This document shows positions 8,901-16,342 of a DNA stretch of 64,000 nt, one piece after another. The notes under the pieces were generated by a model. It saw only the letters and a program-made list of their open reading frames with translations, was not told the DNA's origin and did not search any database. The position numbers were made by a program, and so were the translations under genes. The DNA lies in NCBI RefSeq assembly GCF_036346875.1, contig NZ_CP107852.1, positions 1,488,001 through 1,552,000 of the forward strand, given 5' to 3'. Position 1 is the stretch's first letter. Every line of letters begins with the position of its first letter. This DNA is from Nocardia sp. NBC_00508. Lineage in GTDB: Bacteria; Actinomycetota; Actinomycetes; Mycobacteriales; Mycobacteriaceae.

Positions 8901-10198
8901 AGCGCCGCCACCAAGAGCGCGCCGATGCTGCGCACGACCGACTCGAACGGGAAGCTCTCGTCGAAGACATCTCGGTCGTAGTAGAGCTGGAGGTTGAGCG
9001 AACCGTCGCGCGCGTGCTCGACGGCGAGGATGTTCAGGGCCTCGAGCACCGTGCCGGGATTGACGATATCGATGGTGCCGAGGATTTTGTCGAGATGATC
9101 CGACGACGGCATCTTGATGTAGGAGTATGCCACGTCGAACAGCGGCGGCGCCGTCGGATCGCTGCTGAGCGCACGCGCCAGGTCGCCATACGGAAAACGC
9201 TCGTAGCGCTTGAGTTCCCGGATCTGCGCGGCCACCTCGGATGCGACCGCCGACAGCGGCGCGGCCGGGTCGACCCGGATGCGCAGCGGCACCACGTTCG
9301 TCCGGTGTCCGGCGGTCCGGAAGGTCTCCGGGTTGTGCCGGTTGAGCATCGGGACGCCGATCACCACCTCCTCCGAACGATGGACCGTGGTCAGATACGC
9401 GGCCAGCGCCGAGACGGTGAAGGCGAAGACGGAGAAGCCGGTAGCGCGAATCCGGTCCAGGAACGCGGGTTCCACCACGACGCGACGGCGCCCCCGGTCC
9501 ACGTTCGGGGTGCTCGGCCGGCCGGAGAAGAGCGCGGGAACCACGCCTTCGAACCGGCGGACCAGCGCGTCGCGGTCGGCGACCCACTGCGCGGAGGACA
9601 GGTATTCCTCGTGCTCGGCGGCGATCTTGCGGTAGGTGCGCACGCCGCGGTCGGTCTGCTCGGTGACCGGGTCCGGCTCGGCGAGCAGGTCGAGCGGCAG
9701 ATCCGAGCGACTGTAGTTGTCCACCAGGGCGGCCCACAGCGCGTTCACACCCCACCCGTCGATCATCGCGTGGTGCATCGCCACGTAGAGATGGAAGTGG
9801 TCGGGTCCGTCGACCAGCGCGGCGACCCGGAACGGCCGGCGCGGCGGGGAAGGCGTCACGTTGGCCCGGTTCACCCACTCCCGGCGCGCCGCGGCGGGGT
9901 CCGACGCCCAGCTGAGGTCGATCAGCTCGACCTCGGGGAGCTCGTCCGAAACCCATTGCCAGAAACGGCCTTCGGAGAACTCGAAACGCAGCCGCAGCGC
10001 GGGGTCACCGAGCAGTGCCCGGCGGACCACGGCTTGCAGCCGCGCCATGTCGAAGGGCTCGTCCAGGAACGCGCAGTAGGCGTTCCGGGTGACCGGCGCC
10101 GGGCCGTACCGGAAGGCCACGGACAACACATCTCGTTGATACGCGCTGACCGGCCACGCCTCGGGTCTATGGGGAGTAGCGCTCGGTTCGGATGTCAC
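2966..10198 (-). CDS. Two-module non-ribosomal peptide synthetase (C-A-T-C-A-T-TE)
   Basis: A 2410-residue NRPS. Approximate domains: C1 20-430 (HHAMIDG near 143), A1 470-960 (YTSGSTGIPKG near 619), T1 985-1050 (GGDS near 1018), C2 1070-1510 (HHAILDG near 1224), A2 1530-2010 (FTSGSTGEPKG near 1673), T2 2035-2100 (GGTS near 2069), TE 2125-2400 (GWSFGG near 2200). All catalytic motifs are intact. The A1 specificity residues read D-V-W-H-F-S-L-V-D-K, the serine code of EntF; A2 reads D-V-Q-L-I-S-Q-V-A-K, which I cannot assign. A leading C domain implies the chain starts with an acyl or peptidyl donor made elsewhere. No epimerisation or methylation domain. Start: GTG at 10198 with AGGAG five bases upstream, preferred over a TTG 16 codons earlier. 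No MbtH-like gene is in the window. Confidence 0.95.
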   Translation of the reverse strand: MTSEPSATPHRPEAWPVSAYQRDVLSVAFRYGPAPVTRNAYCAFLDEPFDMARLQAVVRRALLGDPALRLRFEFSEGRFWQWVSDELPEVELIDLSWASDPAAARREWVNRANVTPSPPRRPFRVAALVDGPDHFHLYVAMHHAMIDGWGVNALWAALVDNYSRSDLPLDLLAEPDPVTEQTDRGVRTYRKIAAEHEEYLSSAQWVADRDALVRRFEGVVPALFSGRPSTPNVDRGRRRVVVEPAFLDRIRATGFSVFAFTVSALAAYLTTVHRSEEVVIGVPMLNRHNPETFRTAGHRTNVVPLRIRVDPAAPLSAVASEVAAQIRELKRYERFPYGDLARALSSDPTAPPLFDVAYSYIKMPSSDHLDKILGTIDIVNPGTVLEALNILAVEHARDGSLNLQLYYDRDVFDESFPFESVVRSIGALLVAALDRPDAPISALPLMPARELAAVTAFETGPREQFPYTTIDRLFLEVAAEHPDRMAIEPVAGSGRQALRYGELSALADGFAARLRALGVTGNECVPVVLTRSTELLIAIFGTLRAGCAYVPLDPDFPATRIETVLADCGARFVAAGPEHQAVFDKLGVTRIAVTDTVPARGVENVSHPADLSYLIYTSGSTGIPKGVMIEHRSVVNRLTWMQRRYPLHAEDVILQKTPVTFDVSVWELFWWAITGARLALLEPGGERDPRRIVDAIAAHTVTVLHFVPSMLAAFVDELAADPATVARIGSLRRVFCSGEALPPALVRRFHAVFTAAGATAPELVNLYGPTEATVDVSYFDCPRDDALDLVPIGRPIDNIDLLVLDETGRRVPVGVPGELNIAGVGVARGYRGRPELTAAAFVDDRAVAGRRRYRTGDLARWLPDGNLEYLGRFDDQVKIRGNRVTLGEVHNAMLGCRGVRAAAVVDEVSEAHGVQLVGYFVGTDVTGAEIAEQIAARLPRYMVPTRLVRVDRIPLTRNGKLDRRALAEQLVLGHGAERIAGGEPRNDVEARLARVWCTVLGVESIGIYDNFFTHGGDSILALSVRTAAERAGLSFDVDAFYQAPTIAELARVVRASDGDHARAVAPLATVPLIDRAALHHAEDAFPATALQLGMLYHSIERADSVTYKDVFRYRLEIPWDDPEFRAAVDRLVRRQPALRSSFELSRYSIPLQIVHAEPRYELEIVDLGDTDEWDGEELIESYLQERTHAHYDISVAPLFAVRVFVRPGPHAPVGTVDLVLSFHHAILDGWSVATSVLELLLDYLSHLGMTQTRIEATPHPATVLAEYAQAEQGSMHDIAAREYWLTTLAGAEPTALTALGAHQPAVAGAPRARALVPRRLAERVSAFATRHQIPENSVYLAAHCLALRALTGRTDVTTGVVRHGRPDRAGAERVAGLFLNTLPIRLDSTATTWRAAVEQIARREREAYPYRRYPLRSILADGGPVFETAFNFVNYHVFQPMVVLDGVRLVDFDVREETNFQLLVTAATDPRDGRMWLRVDGDHTLSAEQCETVALTQLRMLAGIVADPDAALDLGAGPAAARDVGALVAEAAALDPAGIAVAGDDESLTYDELIERSDRLARRLVGLGVSPGDRVGILMGRRAELILLVLALTRIGAACVPLDVSYPRARLNLMIDRARPHRVIADADYRDIVDDADLVLDTTVLFDDSAELPDVAMPDQVSPDAVAYVLFTSGSTGEPKGVAMPHRGLTSLVDWQIRAATGIGLRSTLQLAPLSFDVSFQEIFTTLAAGSTLRVSSADLRSNVEQLLETVVQERIERLFLPYVALQAFAEAAVALRRFPTDLKVLISSGEQLRITDEIRALCKVVPGLVLENQYGPTESHVATTFTLHGPADEFPALPPIGRAVDGDTVELLDSALRPVPDGVIGEIYLGGRSLARGYEGRPALTAQRFVATHAGGIRYRTGDLGVRLFSGDIVCLGRSDSQVKIRGFRVEPAEVELGILGLVEKFPGITEAAVVARGFGGIDGSLIAFLVGSAEQTDLAALRHDLRAVLPAHMVPSRFIWLDELPRTPSGKRDDATLREYGEDVTDSVAAQREPADEYERSAVQLLAEYAGLRAIGVDDDFFAVGGTSIGAMRVVMALTRRWGVEVPLDAFISAPTAAGLATLVRAGGDVHRTFDPLVPLSAEGTKPPLFLVHPIGGNVLCYLTLVRYLDPDRPVYGLQAAGADPGSAPEKTIAAMTESYLEAVRRVHPTGPYHLAGWSFGGYVALEMARQLPEEEVSSVTLLDTMALRAQARTPIPEEKLIRWFFLELLWYARGSQSALVDFEPDVHGSEELFAAMLAEAVRSEILPAASSPQAIRRLYEVFYANYSAMLDYELAPYQLDITLLRATEGLPPGVDLAHQTVGSMFDSADNGWKQYAARRFSVISVPGDHLNMMTEPNIGDVGLRLDEVLSAADPDLARVWDESMLDA

Positions 10199-10306
10199 AG
10201 TCACTCCTATCGCGACACTCGCGGCACCGGCTGTGCGCGGATCCAACCAAGCCCCCAGAACGCAAAGCTGCTACCACAGTTATCCAGTTATCGATATCGC
10301 GAATCA

Positions 10307-10329
10307 CGGCATCGGCTTTGCCGATGCCG
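10307..10329. terminator. Perfect 10-bp hairpin between the fusion gene and the NRPS
   Basis: CGGCATCGGC-TTT-GCCGATGCCG is a perfect inverted repeat with a three-base loop, 35 bp after the stop of the upstream minus-strand gene. There is no T-tract, as is usual for actinobacterial I-shaped terminators. It may end or attenuate the fusion-gene transcript, in which case the NRPS has its own promoter in 10199-10306. Confidence 0.6.
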
Positions 10330-10363
10330 GACTCTGCTGTTCACTTGCGGTGTAGGCGGACGG

Positions 10364-12835
10364 TCAGCAGGCCGAAAGCAGTGCGCGCACACTCTCATCG
10401 GCGAGGCGTTCGGCTCGATCCCGCGACACTGCGGGTTCGACATAGCCGATGTTGAAGGACAGCTCGTTGTGGGTCGCGTTGGCGGTGGCCATGATGAACC
10501 CGCTCACAGACATGCCGGAGACGAACTGTGCGCCCTCCAGCTGCCAGGATCCGATCTTGTCCGGGAAGGGGTAGCTGCCCAGGTAGGTCATACAGAGGTG
10601 CCCGGGACCGCGGGTGTCCATGAGCTTGACGGTGGACGCGCTGGCGGCCACCGACTTGGGTGCGGCCACCTTCAGCAGGTTCAGGGCGGACAGATGATCG
10701 CGCCGATCCATCCGCGCGCCGTACTCGTGCTCGATCTCGGTGGCGATCTCCCACAATGACGCCCATGGCGCGTACTTCGCCGGGGTGGCGATCATGCCCT
10801 GATAGGTGCCGACCTCGGTGTCGGCGGCGGCGCCGTCGAGGTGGTCGCGGAAGTTGACCGAGCTGCCGACGGTGTACCAGCTCGCCTTGTCGGTGCCCGC
10901 CTCCCTGGCCGCCGCGATCAGCAGCGCCGCGGACAAGACGGCCTGCAAGCCGACGCCGTGGCGCGCGCAGCCCGCGGTGAGCGCGTCGAGCTGGTCGGTG
11001 TCGAGGCTGCGATGCACCACCCGGCTGCGCCGCTGCGCGGGTGGGGCCAGCGAGGTGGGCTCCAACCTGCGCGGCCTGCGCAGCTGCGACTTCTGGTCGC
11101 GCAGCAGCGAACCCGCGGTGCGCAGCGCGCCGCCCGCACCTTGGAAGCGCGGCGGGAACAGATCCTCCGGACCGGGCCGCACCGGGGCAGGCGCGAACTC
11201 GCCCGCTTCCCCGGCAGCAGCGTAGAGCACCTGCTTCGCCACCGACAGCGCGCTCTCGCCATCGGCGATGGCGTAGTGCAGAGTGACGATCAGCTCGTTG
11301 GTGCCGTCGGTTTCCTTGATCAGCACCGCCCTGGCCAGCGGCCCGGTGCGCCAATCGAAGGGCTCGCGCAGCTCGACCTCGTCGACCTCGGTCAGCCACG
11401 TCGTGCTGTCCTCGGATTCGATCACGCGCAGCGGGATGGGCGCCCGCACCGGAACGAAACGCGGTGCGGTGCCGTCGGGTTCGGCGGCTACGGCGACTCG
11501 CAAGAGCGGATGTCGGCGCTGTACGTGGTCCAGGCCGGCCCGGATCTGCTCGACGTCGACCTGCCCGCGGATCCGCACACGCGACAGGATGTGCAGCGGC
11601 GCCAGCTGATCGGCGATCCAGTGCCAGCGCTCGACCGGCGACAGCGGGCGCGGCAGCCGCGCGCTCGGCCCGTCCAGCGGCGGGAACGACATCGGCTTGG
11701 CGAGCTCGCGCAGGAAGAATTCGGTGGGCGCGTGCCGGAAGTAGGTGTCGCGCACCCGGACCAGACGCGGGTCGGTGGTCTGCTCGATCTTGGCGAGCGA
11801 GGCCGAACCGTTGACGAACATGGCGGTGCGATCGGCACGCAGCTGCTCGTAACGGCGCAGGCCCGCGACGGGATCCAGGGTGTTGCGCAGCGCGTTCGCC
11901 AGCACCACCGCGTCCTCGATGGCGGAGTTGGCGCCCTGGCCGAGGCTGGGCAGCATCGGGTGCGCCGCGTCGCCGAGCAGGGTCACCCGGCCACGGCCCC
12001 ACTGCGGCAGCGGCGGGCGGTCCTGGGCGGGCACGGCGAGGATCGCGGACTCGTCGGTCTGCTCGATGCAGGCGCGCACCTCCGGCGCCCAGTCGGCGTA
12101 CAGGCGCAGCAGGTCTTCCTTGCCGCCGCACCAGTTCGCGGCCTCGTCGGCGGGCAGGGTCTGGGTGCCCCACCAGTACACCCGGCCGTGACCGATGTCG
12201 TGGATGCCGAAACGCATTCCGGTGCCCCAGAAGTGCGCCGACAGGCCGCGCGCGACATTGCGGTGCTCGAACGGGATGCAGGCCAGCCAGCACACGAAAT
12301 TGCCCGGCCGCGGCTCGGCGCGACCGTGCAGCTGGGCGCGCACCATGGAGTGGATGCCGTCGGCGCCGACGAGCAGATCGCCCTCGGCGACCCGGCCGTC
12401 GGCGAACTCGACGCGCACGTGCTCGCCGTCGTCGACGAACCGGGTGGCTTGCGCGGCAACGAAAGTCGGCGTGTCGCCGATCGCGCGCAGCAACACGTCG
12501 TGCAGATCGCTGCGGTGCAGCGCCACGGCGGGCGCGCCGAGCTGGGCATCGAGCCGGTGTACCGGAAGTACCCGGATCGGGCTGCCGTCGGGATCGCAGA
12601 AGCGGAAGGTCTCGACCCGGCCGCCGCGTTCGAGCAGTTGCTCGTCGAGGCCGAGCCCGAGGGTGCGCAAAGCGTTGATTCCATTGGCCTGCACCGAAAG
12701 ACCGAAGCCTTGGGCGCGCAGCTCGGGGCCCGATTCGTATAGTTCGACGCCGAAACCCGCGTGCCGCAGCGCGGCCGCGGTGGTGAGCCCTCCGATCCCC
12801 GCCCCCAGAACGACAACTTTGATCGGACTGCTCAT
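10364..12835 (-). CDS. FAD monooxygenase fused to PapA/condensation-like acyltransferase
   Basis: An 823-residue two-domain protein. Residues 1-380 form a PHBH-type flavin monooxygenase: GAGIGGLTTAAALRHAG (FAD dinucleotide fold), LLVGADGIHSMVR (DG motif) and LLGDAAHPMLPSLGQGANSA (GD motif). Residues about 400-823 resemble the PapA/NRPS-condensation superfamily, with C-terminal FNIGYVEPAVSRDRAERLAD. The HHxxxDG site reads H-Y-A-I-A-D-G near residue 520, so the second, normally catalytic His is Tyr. The gene lies upstream of the NRPS in the same direction, so hydroxylation of a precursor or product plus acyl transfer or carrier recognition is a reasonable inference. Start at ATG 12835 (MSSPIKVVVLG), 12 codons inside the longest frame. 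Confidence 0.85.
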   Translation of the reverse strand: MSSPIKVVVLGAGIGGLTTAAALRHAGFGVELYESGPELRAQGFGLSVQANGINALRTLGLGLDEQLLERGGRVETFRFCDPDGSPIRVLPVHRLDAQLGAPAVALHRSDLHDVLLRAIGDTPTFVAAQATRFVDDGEHVRVEFADGRVAEGDLLVGADGIHSMVRAQLHGRAEPRPGNFVCWLACIPFEHRNVARGLSAHFWGTGMRFGIHDIGHGRVYWWGTQTLPADEAANWCGGKEDLLRLYADWAPEVRACIEQTDESAILAVPAQDRPPLPQWGRGRVTLLGDAAHPMLPSLGQGANSAIEDAVVLANALRNTLDPVAGLRRYEQLRADRTAMFVNGSASLAKIEQTTDPRLVRVRDTYFRHAPTEFFLRELAKPMSFPPLDGPSARLPRPLSPVERWHWIADQLAPLHILSRVRIRGQVDVEQIRAGLDHVQRRHPLLRVAVAAEPDGTAPRFVPVRAPIPLRVIESEDSTTWLTEVDEVELREPFDWRTGPLARAVLIKETDGTNELIVTLHYAIADGESALSVAKQVLYAAAGEAGEFAPAPVRPGPEDLFPPRFQGAGGALRTAGSLLRDQKSQLRRPRRLEPTSLAPPAQRRSRVVHRSLDTDQLDALTAGCARHGVGLQAVLSAALLIAAAREAGTDKASWYTVGSSVNFRDHLDGAAADTEVGTYQGMIATPAKYAPWASLWEIATEIEHEYGARMDRRDHLSALNLLKVAAPKSVAASASTVKLMDTRGPGHLCMTYLGSYPFPDKIGSWQLEGAQFVSGMSVSGFIMATANATHNELSFNIGYVEPAVSRDRAERLADESVRALLSAC

Positions 12836-13151
12836 CGAACCTGCACTCTCTCGAACTACGCGACAGCACAAGCGCTTCCCGCCGCGCGCGGCCTACGGGC
12901 GGCGCTGCCCGCGAACCGCCGTCCCCCTTAGTGACACCGATCGAGGGCACACAGTGTCGACCCCGACCAGGCAGGCAGGGTAGGACGCCTGTGCCTGACG
13001 CTGGGGAAGCCTACCCCTACTCGACGCGCGTGGCAGAGTCGAAGTGAGATTCACCGCATCCCGCGAATGTGAAACGCAAACATGTTGCAATAGGGCATAA
13101 TTCGCCATCCACCCACCGCGTTCGCCCTCGTCCCGAGGGGTTTCGGCGCCC
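12836..13151. promoter_or_regulatory. Upstream region of the monooxygenase/NRPS locus
   Basis: A 316-bp gap between two minus-strand genes; it should carry the promoter of the fusion gene. On the minus strand near 13003-13022 there is an imperfect palindrome, GGGGTAGGCTTCCCC, that resembles an iron-box core (TAGG.TAGGCT..CC) but matches the IdeR/DtxR consensus in only about 11 of 17 positions by eye. I therefore treat iron control as a weak possibility. No ORF with family features is visible. Confidence 0.3.
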
Positions 13152-14345
13152 TCACAGATACGACGTGTCGTTCACCAGACGCACCGATGATCCGCCATCG
13201 GGATAGAACTCCGCTATGGATAGCGACGCCAGATCCAGATGCAATCGGTACAGCAGGGACGGACCGGCATCGAGTGCCAGTTGCAGCAGCGTCTTGATCG
13301 GGGTCACGTGACTTACCACAACCACGTTCGCGCCGGGATACCGTTCGGTCAGATCGCGACGGGCCGCGTCCACCCGCTCTCGAACCTGATCGAAGCTCTC
13401 CCCGCCGGGCGCGGCGATAGCGGAGTCGCCGATCCAGCGGGTGTGCAGATCGGGATCGCGCTGCGCGGCCTCGGCGAAGGTCAGGCCCTCCCACGCGCCG
13501 AAATCGGTCTCGATCAGACCGTCGTGTATCTCGGCGGGCACACCGAGGGCGGTTGCCGCGGCCTCCGCGGTCTCCTTGGCCCGGCCGAGCGGAGAGCTGA
13601 CCACGGCGGCGATACCGCCTTTGGCGGAAAGCATTTTCGCGGCCCTGGCGGCCTGTTCCCGCCCCAGCGAGGTGAGCGGCGGATTGCCGCGACCGGAATA
13701 CCGGCGCTCCAGCGACAGCTCGGTCTGGCCGTGGCGCAACAGCAACAACCGGGTGGGACGCCCGGTGGCACGGGTCCAGCCAGGGCCGTGTCGCGCGGGC
13801 TCGGCCTGCGCCGCGCCCGCGTCCCTGGCCTCGTCGATCCAGCTCGGCAGCTCGTGCTCGGTGACCGCGAGCGCCGGGTCGGCGGCCTCGGTCGACCGCG
13901 CGGACGCCGGTGTCGCGGGAACCTCGCCGACCAGGGTGGCGTCGTCCATGGCCTCGTTCGCCAGTCGATCGGCGTGCGCGTTCTGGGCGCGGGGAATCCA
14001 GGTGAAACGCACTTGTGCGAACCCGGCGGCCAGTCTGCGGGCCCGGTCGGCGAGCGGAATCATGGCCGCGTGCTTGACTTTCCATCGGCCGGTCATCTGC
14101 TCGACCACCAGCTTGGAATCCATTCGCACGTCGACGGATTCGGCGCCGAGTTCCGCCGCCGCCTCCAATCCGGCGATCAGCCCACGATATTCCGCGACGT
14201 TGTTGGTGGCGGTGCCGAGGAACTCCCGGCGTTCGGCGAGCACCCTGAGGTGATCTGCGTCGTAGACCACCGCGCCGTACCCGGCCGGACCCGGATTGCC
14301 GCGGGAGCCGCCGTCGGCCTCGACGATCACCTCTGGGTAGGTCAT
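13152..14345 (-). CDS. Bifunctional RNase HI / histidine phosphatase (Rv2228c-like)
   Basis: A 397-residue two-domain enzyme. The N-terminal RNase HI domain (1-140) has EADGGSRGNPGPAGYGAVVY, NNVAEYRG, VRMDSKLVVEQM and AHADRLANEAM, supplying the conserved acidic residues that cut RNA in RNA-DNA hybrids. The C-terminal domain (from about 195) is a histidine phosphatase: LLLLRHGQTELSLERRYSG and SSPLGRAKETAEAAA with a downstream VVVSHVTPI. In M. tuberculosis the same fusion (Rv2228c) acts as RNase H and alpha-ribazole (CobC-type) phosphatase, which fits the cobC and cobD genes in this block. About 55 residues of Ala/Glu-rich linker join the domains. Confidence 0.92.
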   Translation of the reverse strand: MTYPEVIVEADGGSRGNPGPAGYGAVVYDADHLRVLAERREFLGTATNNVAEYRGLIAGLEAAAELGAESVDVRMDSKLVVEQMTGRWKVKHAAMIPLADRARRLAAGFAQVRFTWIPRAQNAHADRLANEAMDDATLVGEVPATPASARSTEAADPALAVTEHELPSWIDEARDAGAAQAEPARHGPGWTRATGRPTRLLLLRHGQTELSLERRYSGRGNPPLTSLGREQAARAAKMLSAKGGIAAVVSSPLGRAKETAEAAATALGVPAEIHDGLIETDFGAWEGLTFAEAAQRDPDLHTRWIGDSAIAAPGGESFDQVRERVDAARRDLTERYPGANVVVVSHVTPIKTLLQLALDAGPSLLYRLHLDLASLSIAEFYPDGGSSVRLVNDTSYL

Positions 14346-14382
14346 CGCCGCACGCGCTCGACGCCCGATCGGGGGGCGCTCC

Positions 14383-14427
14383 CGACTCCACCTCGCCGGC
14401 CCTCGCTCACGACTCCACCTCGCCGGC
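14383..14427. repeat. 18-bp direct repeat, 27-bp period
   Basis: CGACTCCACCTCGCCGGC occurs at 14383-14400 and again at 14410-14427, inside the 141-bp gap between the RNase H gene and the zinc-ribbon gene. The two copies are identical. Function unknown; it may be a local slippage duplication. Confidence 0.8.
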
Positions 14428-14486
14428 GCTCGGTTCCGTCGTGCGCGAGGGCGCGCTGTATCCTCGGTTCACTCGCTGACGCTCGC

Positions 14487-15224
14487 TCACAGCCCCGATT
14501 CCTTGGTCCGGACCAGGATCGCTCCGCACTCCGGGCAGCGCACTACCACGTCGGGGGCGGTCTTGGCGATCCGCGCGATCTCGCCGCGATCGAGTTCGAT
14601 GCGGCACGCGCCGCAGCGGCGTGCCTGCAACAGCGCGGCGCCCACACCGTGCTGTTCCCGCTGGCGGTCGTAGATCGCGAGCACTTCGGCGGGCAGCTTC
14701 GCGATCACACCCGCGCGATCGGTATCGCAACGGTCCTGCGCCACATCCAGATCCGCGACCGCCTCGTCGCGCCGGCGCCGCGCGGCGGCCAGATCCGCCT
14801 CGGTCTTGCTCAGCCGGGCGCCCGCGTGCTCATGGTCGGCGGCGGAGGCCTCGCGCCGTTCCATCACCTCGAGCAGTTCGTCCTCCAGCACCGAGCGGCG
14901 GCGCTCCAGGCTGCCCAGCTCGTGCTGGATCTCCGAAAGCTGCTTGGCGTTCACCGTTCCGGCGGTGAGCATTCCTTTGTCGCGGTCCTCGCGCTTGCGC
15001 ACCGCCTCGACCTCGCCCTCCAGCTTGCGGATATCGCGGTCGAGGTCGTCCAGCACGATCTCCACGGCCACCGCGGCGTCGGAGTGGGTGTTGCGCTCGG
15101 CCTCCAGCCGAACGACCTCCTGCTGCTCGGGCAGCACGGTGCGGCGGTGCGCGATCCGGGTCAGCTCGGCGTCGATGGCGGCGAGCCGGAGCAGCCCGGC
15201 CTGGATCGTGGGTTCGACATTCAA
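14487..15224 (-). CDS. Coiled-coil zinc-ribbon protein (Rv2229c-like)
   Basis: A 245-residue protein with a long charged coiled coil (about 10-180, e.g. EIVLDDLDRDIRKLEGEVEA) and a C-terminal zinc ribbon with CGAC and CPEC pairs. This matches the conserved actinobacterial C4-type zinc-ribbon family that sits beside the RNase H gene and Nif3 gene in mycobacteria. It is thought to bind nucleic acid or act as a scaffold; no enzymatic motif is present. The start is a TTG at 15224 (AGGAG lies ten bases upstream); there is no ATG or GTG at the family's usual N-terminus. Confidence 0.85.
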   Translation of the reverse strand: MNVEPTIQAGLLRLAAIDAELTRIAHRRTVLPEQQEVVRLEAERNTHSDAAVAVEIVLDDLDRDIRKLEGEVEAVRKREDRDKGMLTAGTVNAKQLSEIQHELGSLERRRSVLEDELLEVMERREASAADHEHAGARLSKTEADLAAARRRRDEAVADLDVAQDRCDTDRAGVIAKLPAEVLAIYDRQREQHGVGAALLQARRCGACRIELDRGEIARIAKTAPDVVVRCPECGAILVRTKESGL

Positions 15225-15358
15225 CGCGGACAAACTCCTGGATGGGTGGACGGGACTGGTGTTCAACCGTACCGCGCCGCATCGGTGGCCCGGTGTAATG
15301 GGCGCAGCCGGAGGTAAGTCCCCAGCCGCAGCGGGCCGGGCGAAGGCGAGGCGGCCGC

Positions 15359-16003
15359 CTAATTGCCGACGGCGCGGGTCTTGATGGCGTCGCGGGAGAT
15401 GTAGACGTCGTATTCGCCGGGTACCGCGATCACCGCGTTGCCGTAGGCGGAGCGCACGAACGGCTGGGTCCACCAGCGGCCCGCGCGCATGTCGGCGAAG
15501 AAGTCCTGGTCGCCGTCGCCGAGGAAGATCTGGTTCTGCCTGGTCGCGACGCCGTCGAGGCGCTGGCCGTACAGTCGGCTGATCCGGTAGCCGGAGTGGA
15601 AGCCGAGGGCGTTCACCCAGGGTTCCAGTTCGACGATGCCCGCTTGCAGCACCCACATGTCGCCCTCGACCCGGTAGGTCGTGCGCTGTTCGGCGTGGTC
15701 GTCGTCGCCGTAGAGGGTGAGGTCGACCTCGAGCTGGTGCTCTTGCCCCGGCACCGGCGCGGCCACCACATGCGCCGCCTTGATCTCCCCGGTCAGTCCC
15801 AGATACGTCTGCAGCAGGGTCGCGATCCACAGCAGCACCGCAGCGACCAGCAGCAGCGCGAACCCGCCTGCCCCGCGCGCGAGCAGCGCCCGCATCCCCA
15901 CCCGGCGCGCCGCGATCAGGCCGGAAACGATCAGCGCGACACCGACCAACAGCAGCAGGATCAGGCCGATCTGTACCAGCCCGAAATCAACCGGGAAGCT
16001 CAT
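15359..16003 (-). CDS. Two-helix membrane protein of unknown function
   Basis: A 214-residue protein with two N-terminal membrane segments (GLVQIGLILLLLVGVALIVS and GGFALLLVAAVLLWIATLLQ) followed by an approximately 140-residue soluble domain (YGDDDHAEQRTTYRVEGDMW, RAGRWWTQPFVRSAYGNAV) that should face the outside. Conserved proteins of this shape occur in Nocardia and Rhodococcus, sometimes labelled multidrug-efflux-like on weak grounds; nothing here supports transport. ATG at 16003 is preferred to an upstream codon at 16039 because the extra residues are not membrane-like. It follows the Nif3 gene in the same direction after a 339-bp gap. Confidence 0.75.
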   Translation of the reverse strand: MSFPVDFGLVQIGLILLLLVGVALIVSGLIAARRVGMRALLARGAGGFALLLVAAVLLWIATLLQTYLGLTGEIKAAHVVAAPVPGQEHQLEVDLTLYGDDDHAEQRTTYRVEGDMWVLQAGIVELEPWVNALGFHSGYRISRLYGQRLDGVATRQNQIFLGDGDQDFFADMRAGRWWTQPFVRSAYGNAVIAVPGEYDVYISRDAIKTRAVGN

Positions 16004-16342
16004 GCGGTAGTTGTACCCCGGGCGAACTGCCCGATTCACCCAAACCGCCCACCCTGTTCCGGTCCGGCGCCGACACGCCCCGACACGCCGTGAGCGTTGC
16101 CGGTCCGTCGCCGGGGCAAGGGCATTGAACCCGCCTACGCCGAATTCGACCAGCGGCGTGGCGGATCCCTGCGCAAGCTACCGCCTCCACGCCCATTCCC
16201 CTCGGCCGAATTCGCTCGGCGCCGCTCCGGGTCACCCGGCTGCGCCGGCTGCCGCGTCCGCGCCGGTCCCTCGCGCCGCATCAGATCTGCGGCGTTCTCG
16301 TGTCGTGCGGTGACTACGCGACCGACCGCGCCCCTCGCGCGA
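16004..16342. other. Intergenic region, nothing recognised
   Basis: A 339-bp gap between the membrane-protein gene and the Nif3 gene, both on the minus strand. Open frames crossing it are proline/arginine-rich and look like chance frames in GC-rich DNA. I see no RNA gene and no strong hairpin. Confidence 0.4.

Noticed and set aside
8756..10759. 667-residue plus-strand frame opposite the NRPS
   Set aside because: It is a mirror frame of the NRPS coding strand in GC-rich DNA; no domain pattern, and the minus-strand protein is clearly real.
13000..13025. IdeR/DtxR iron box upstream of the NRPS locus
   Set aside because: The palindrome matches the consensus too poorly by eye, and the locus has no siderophore transport or salicylate/isochorismate genes; kept only as a weak note.
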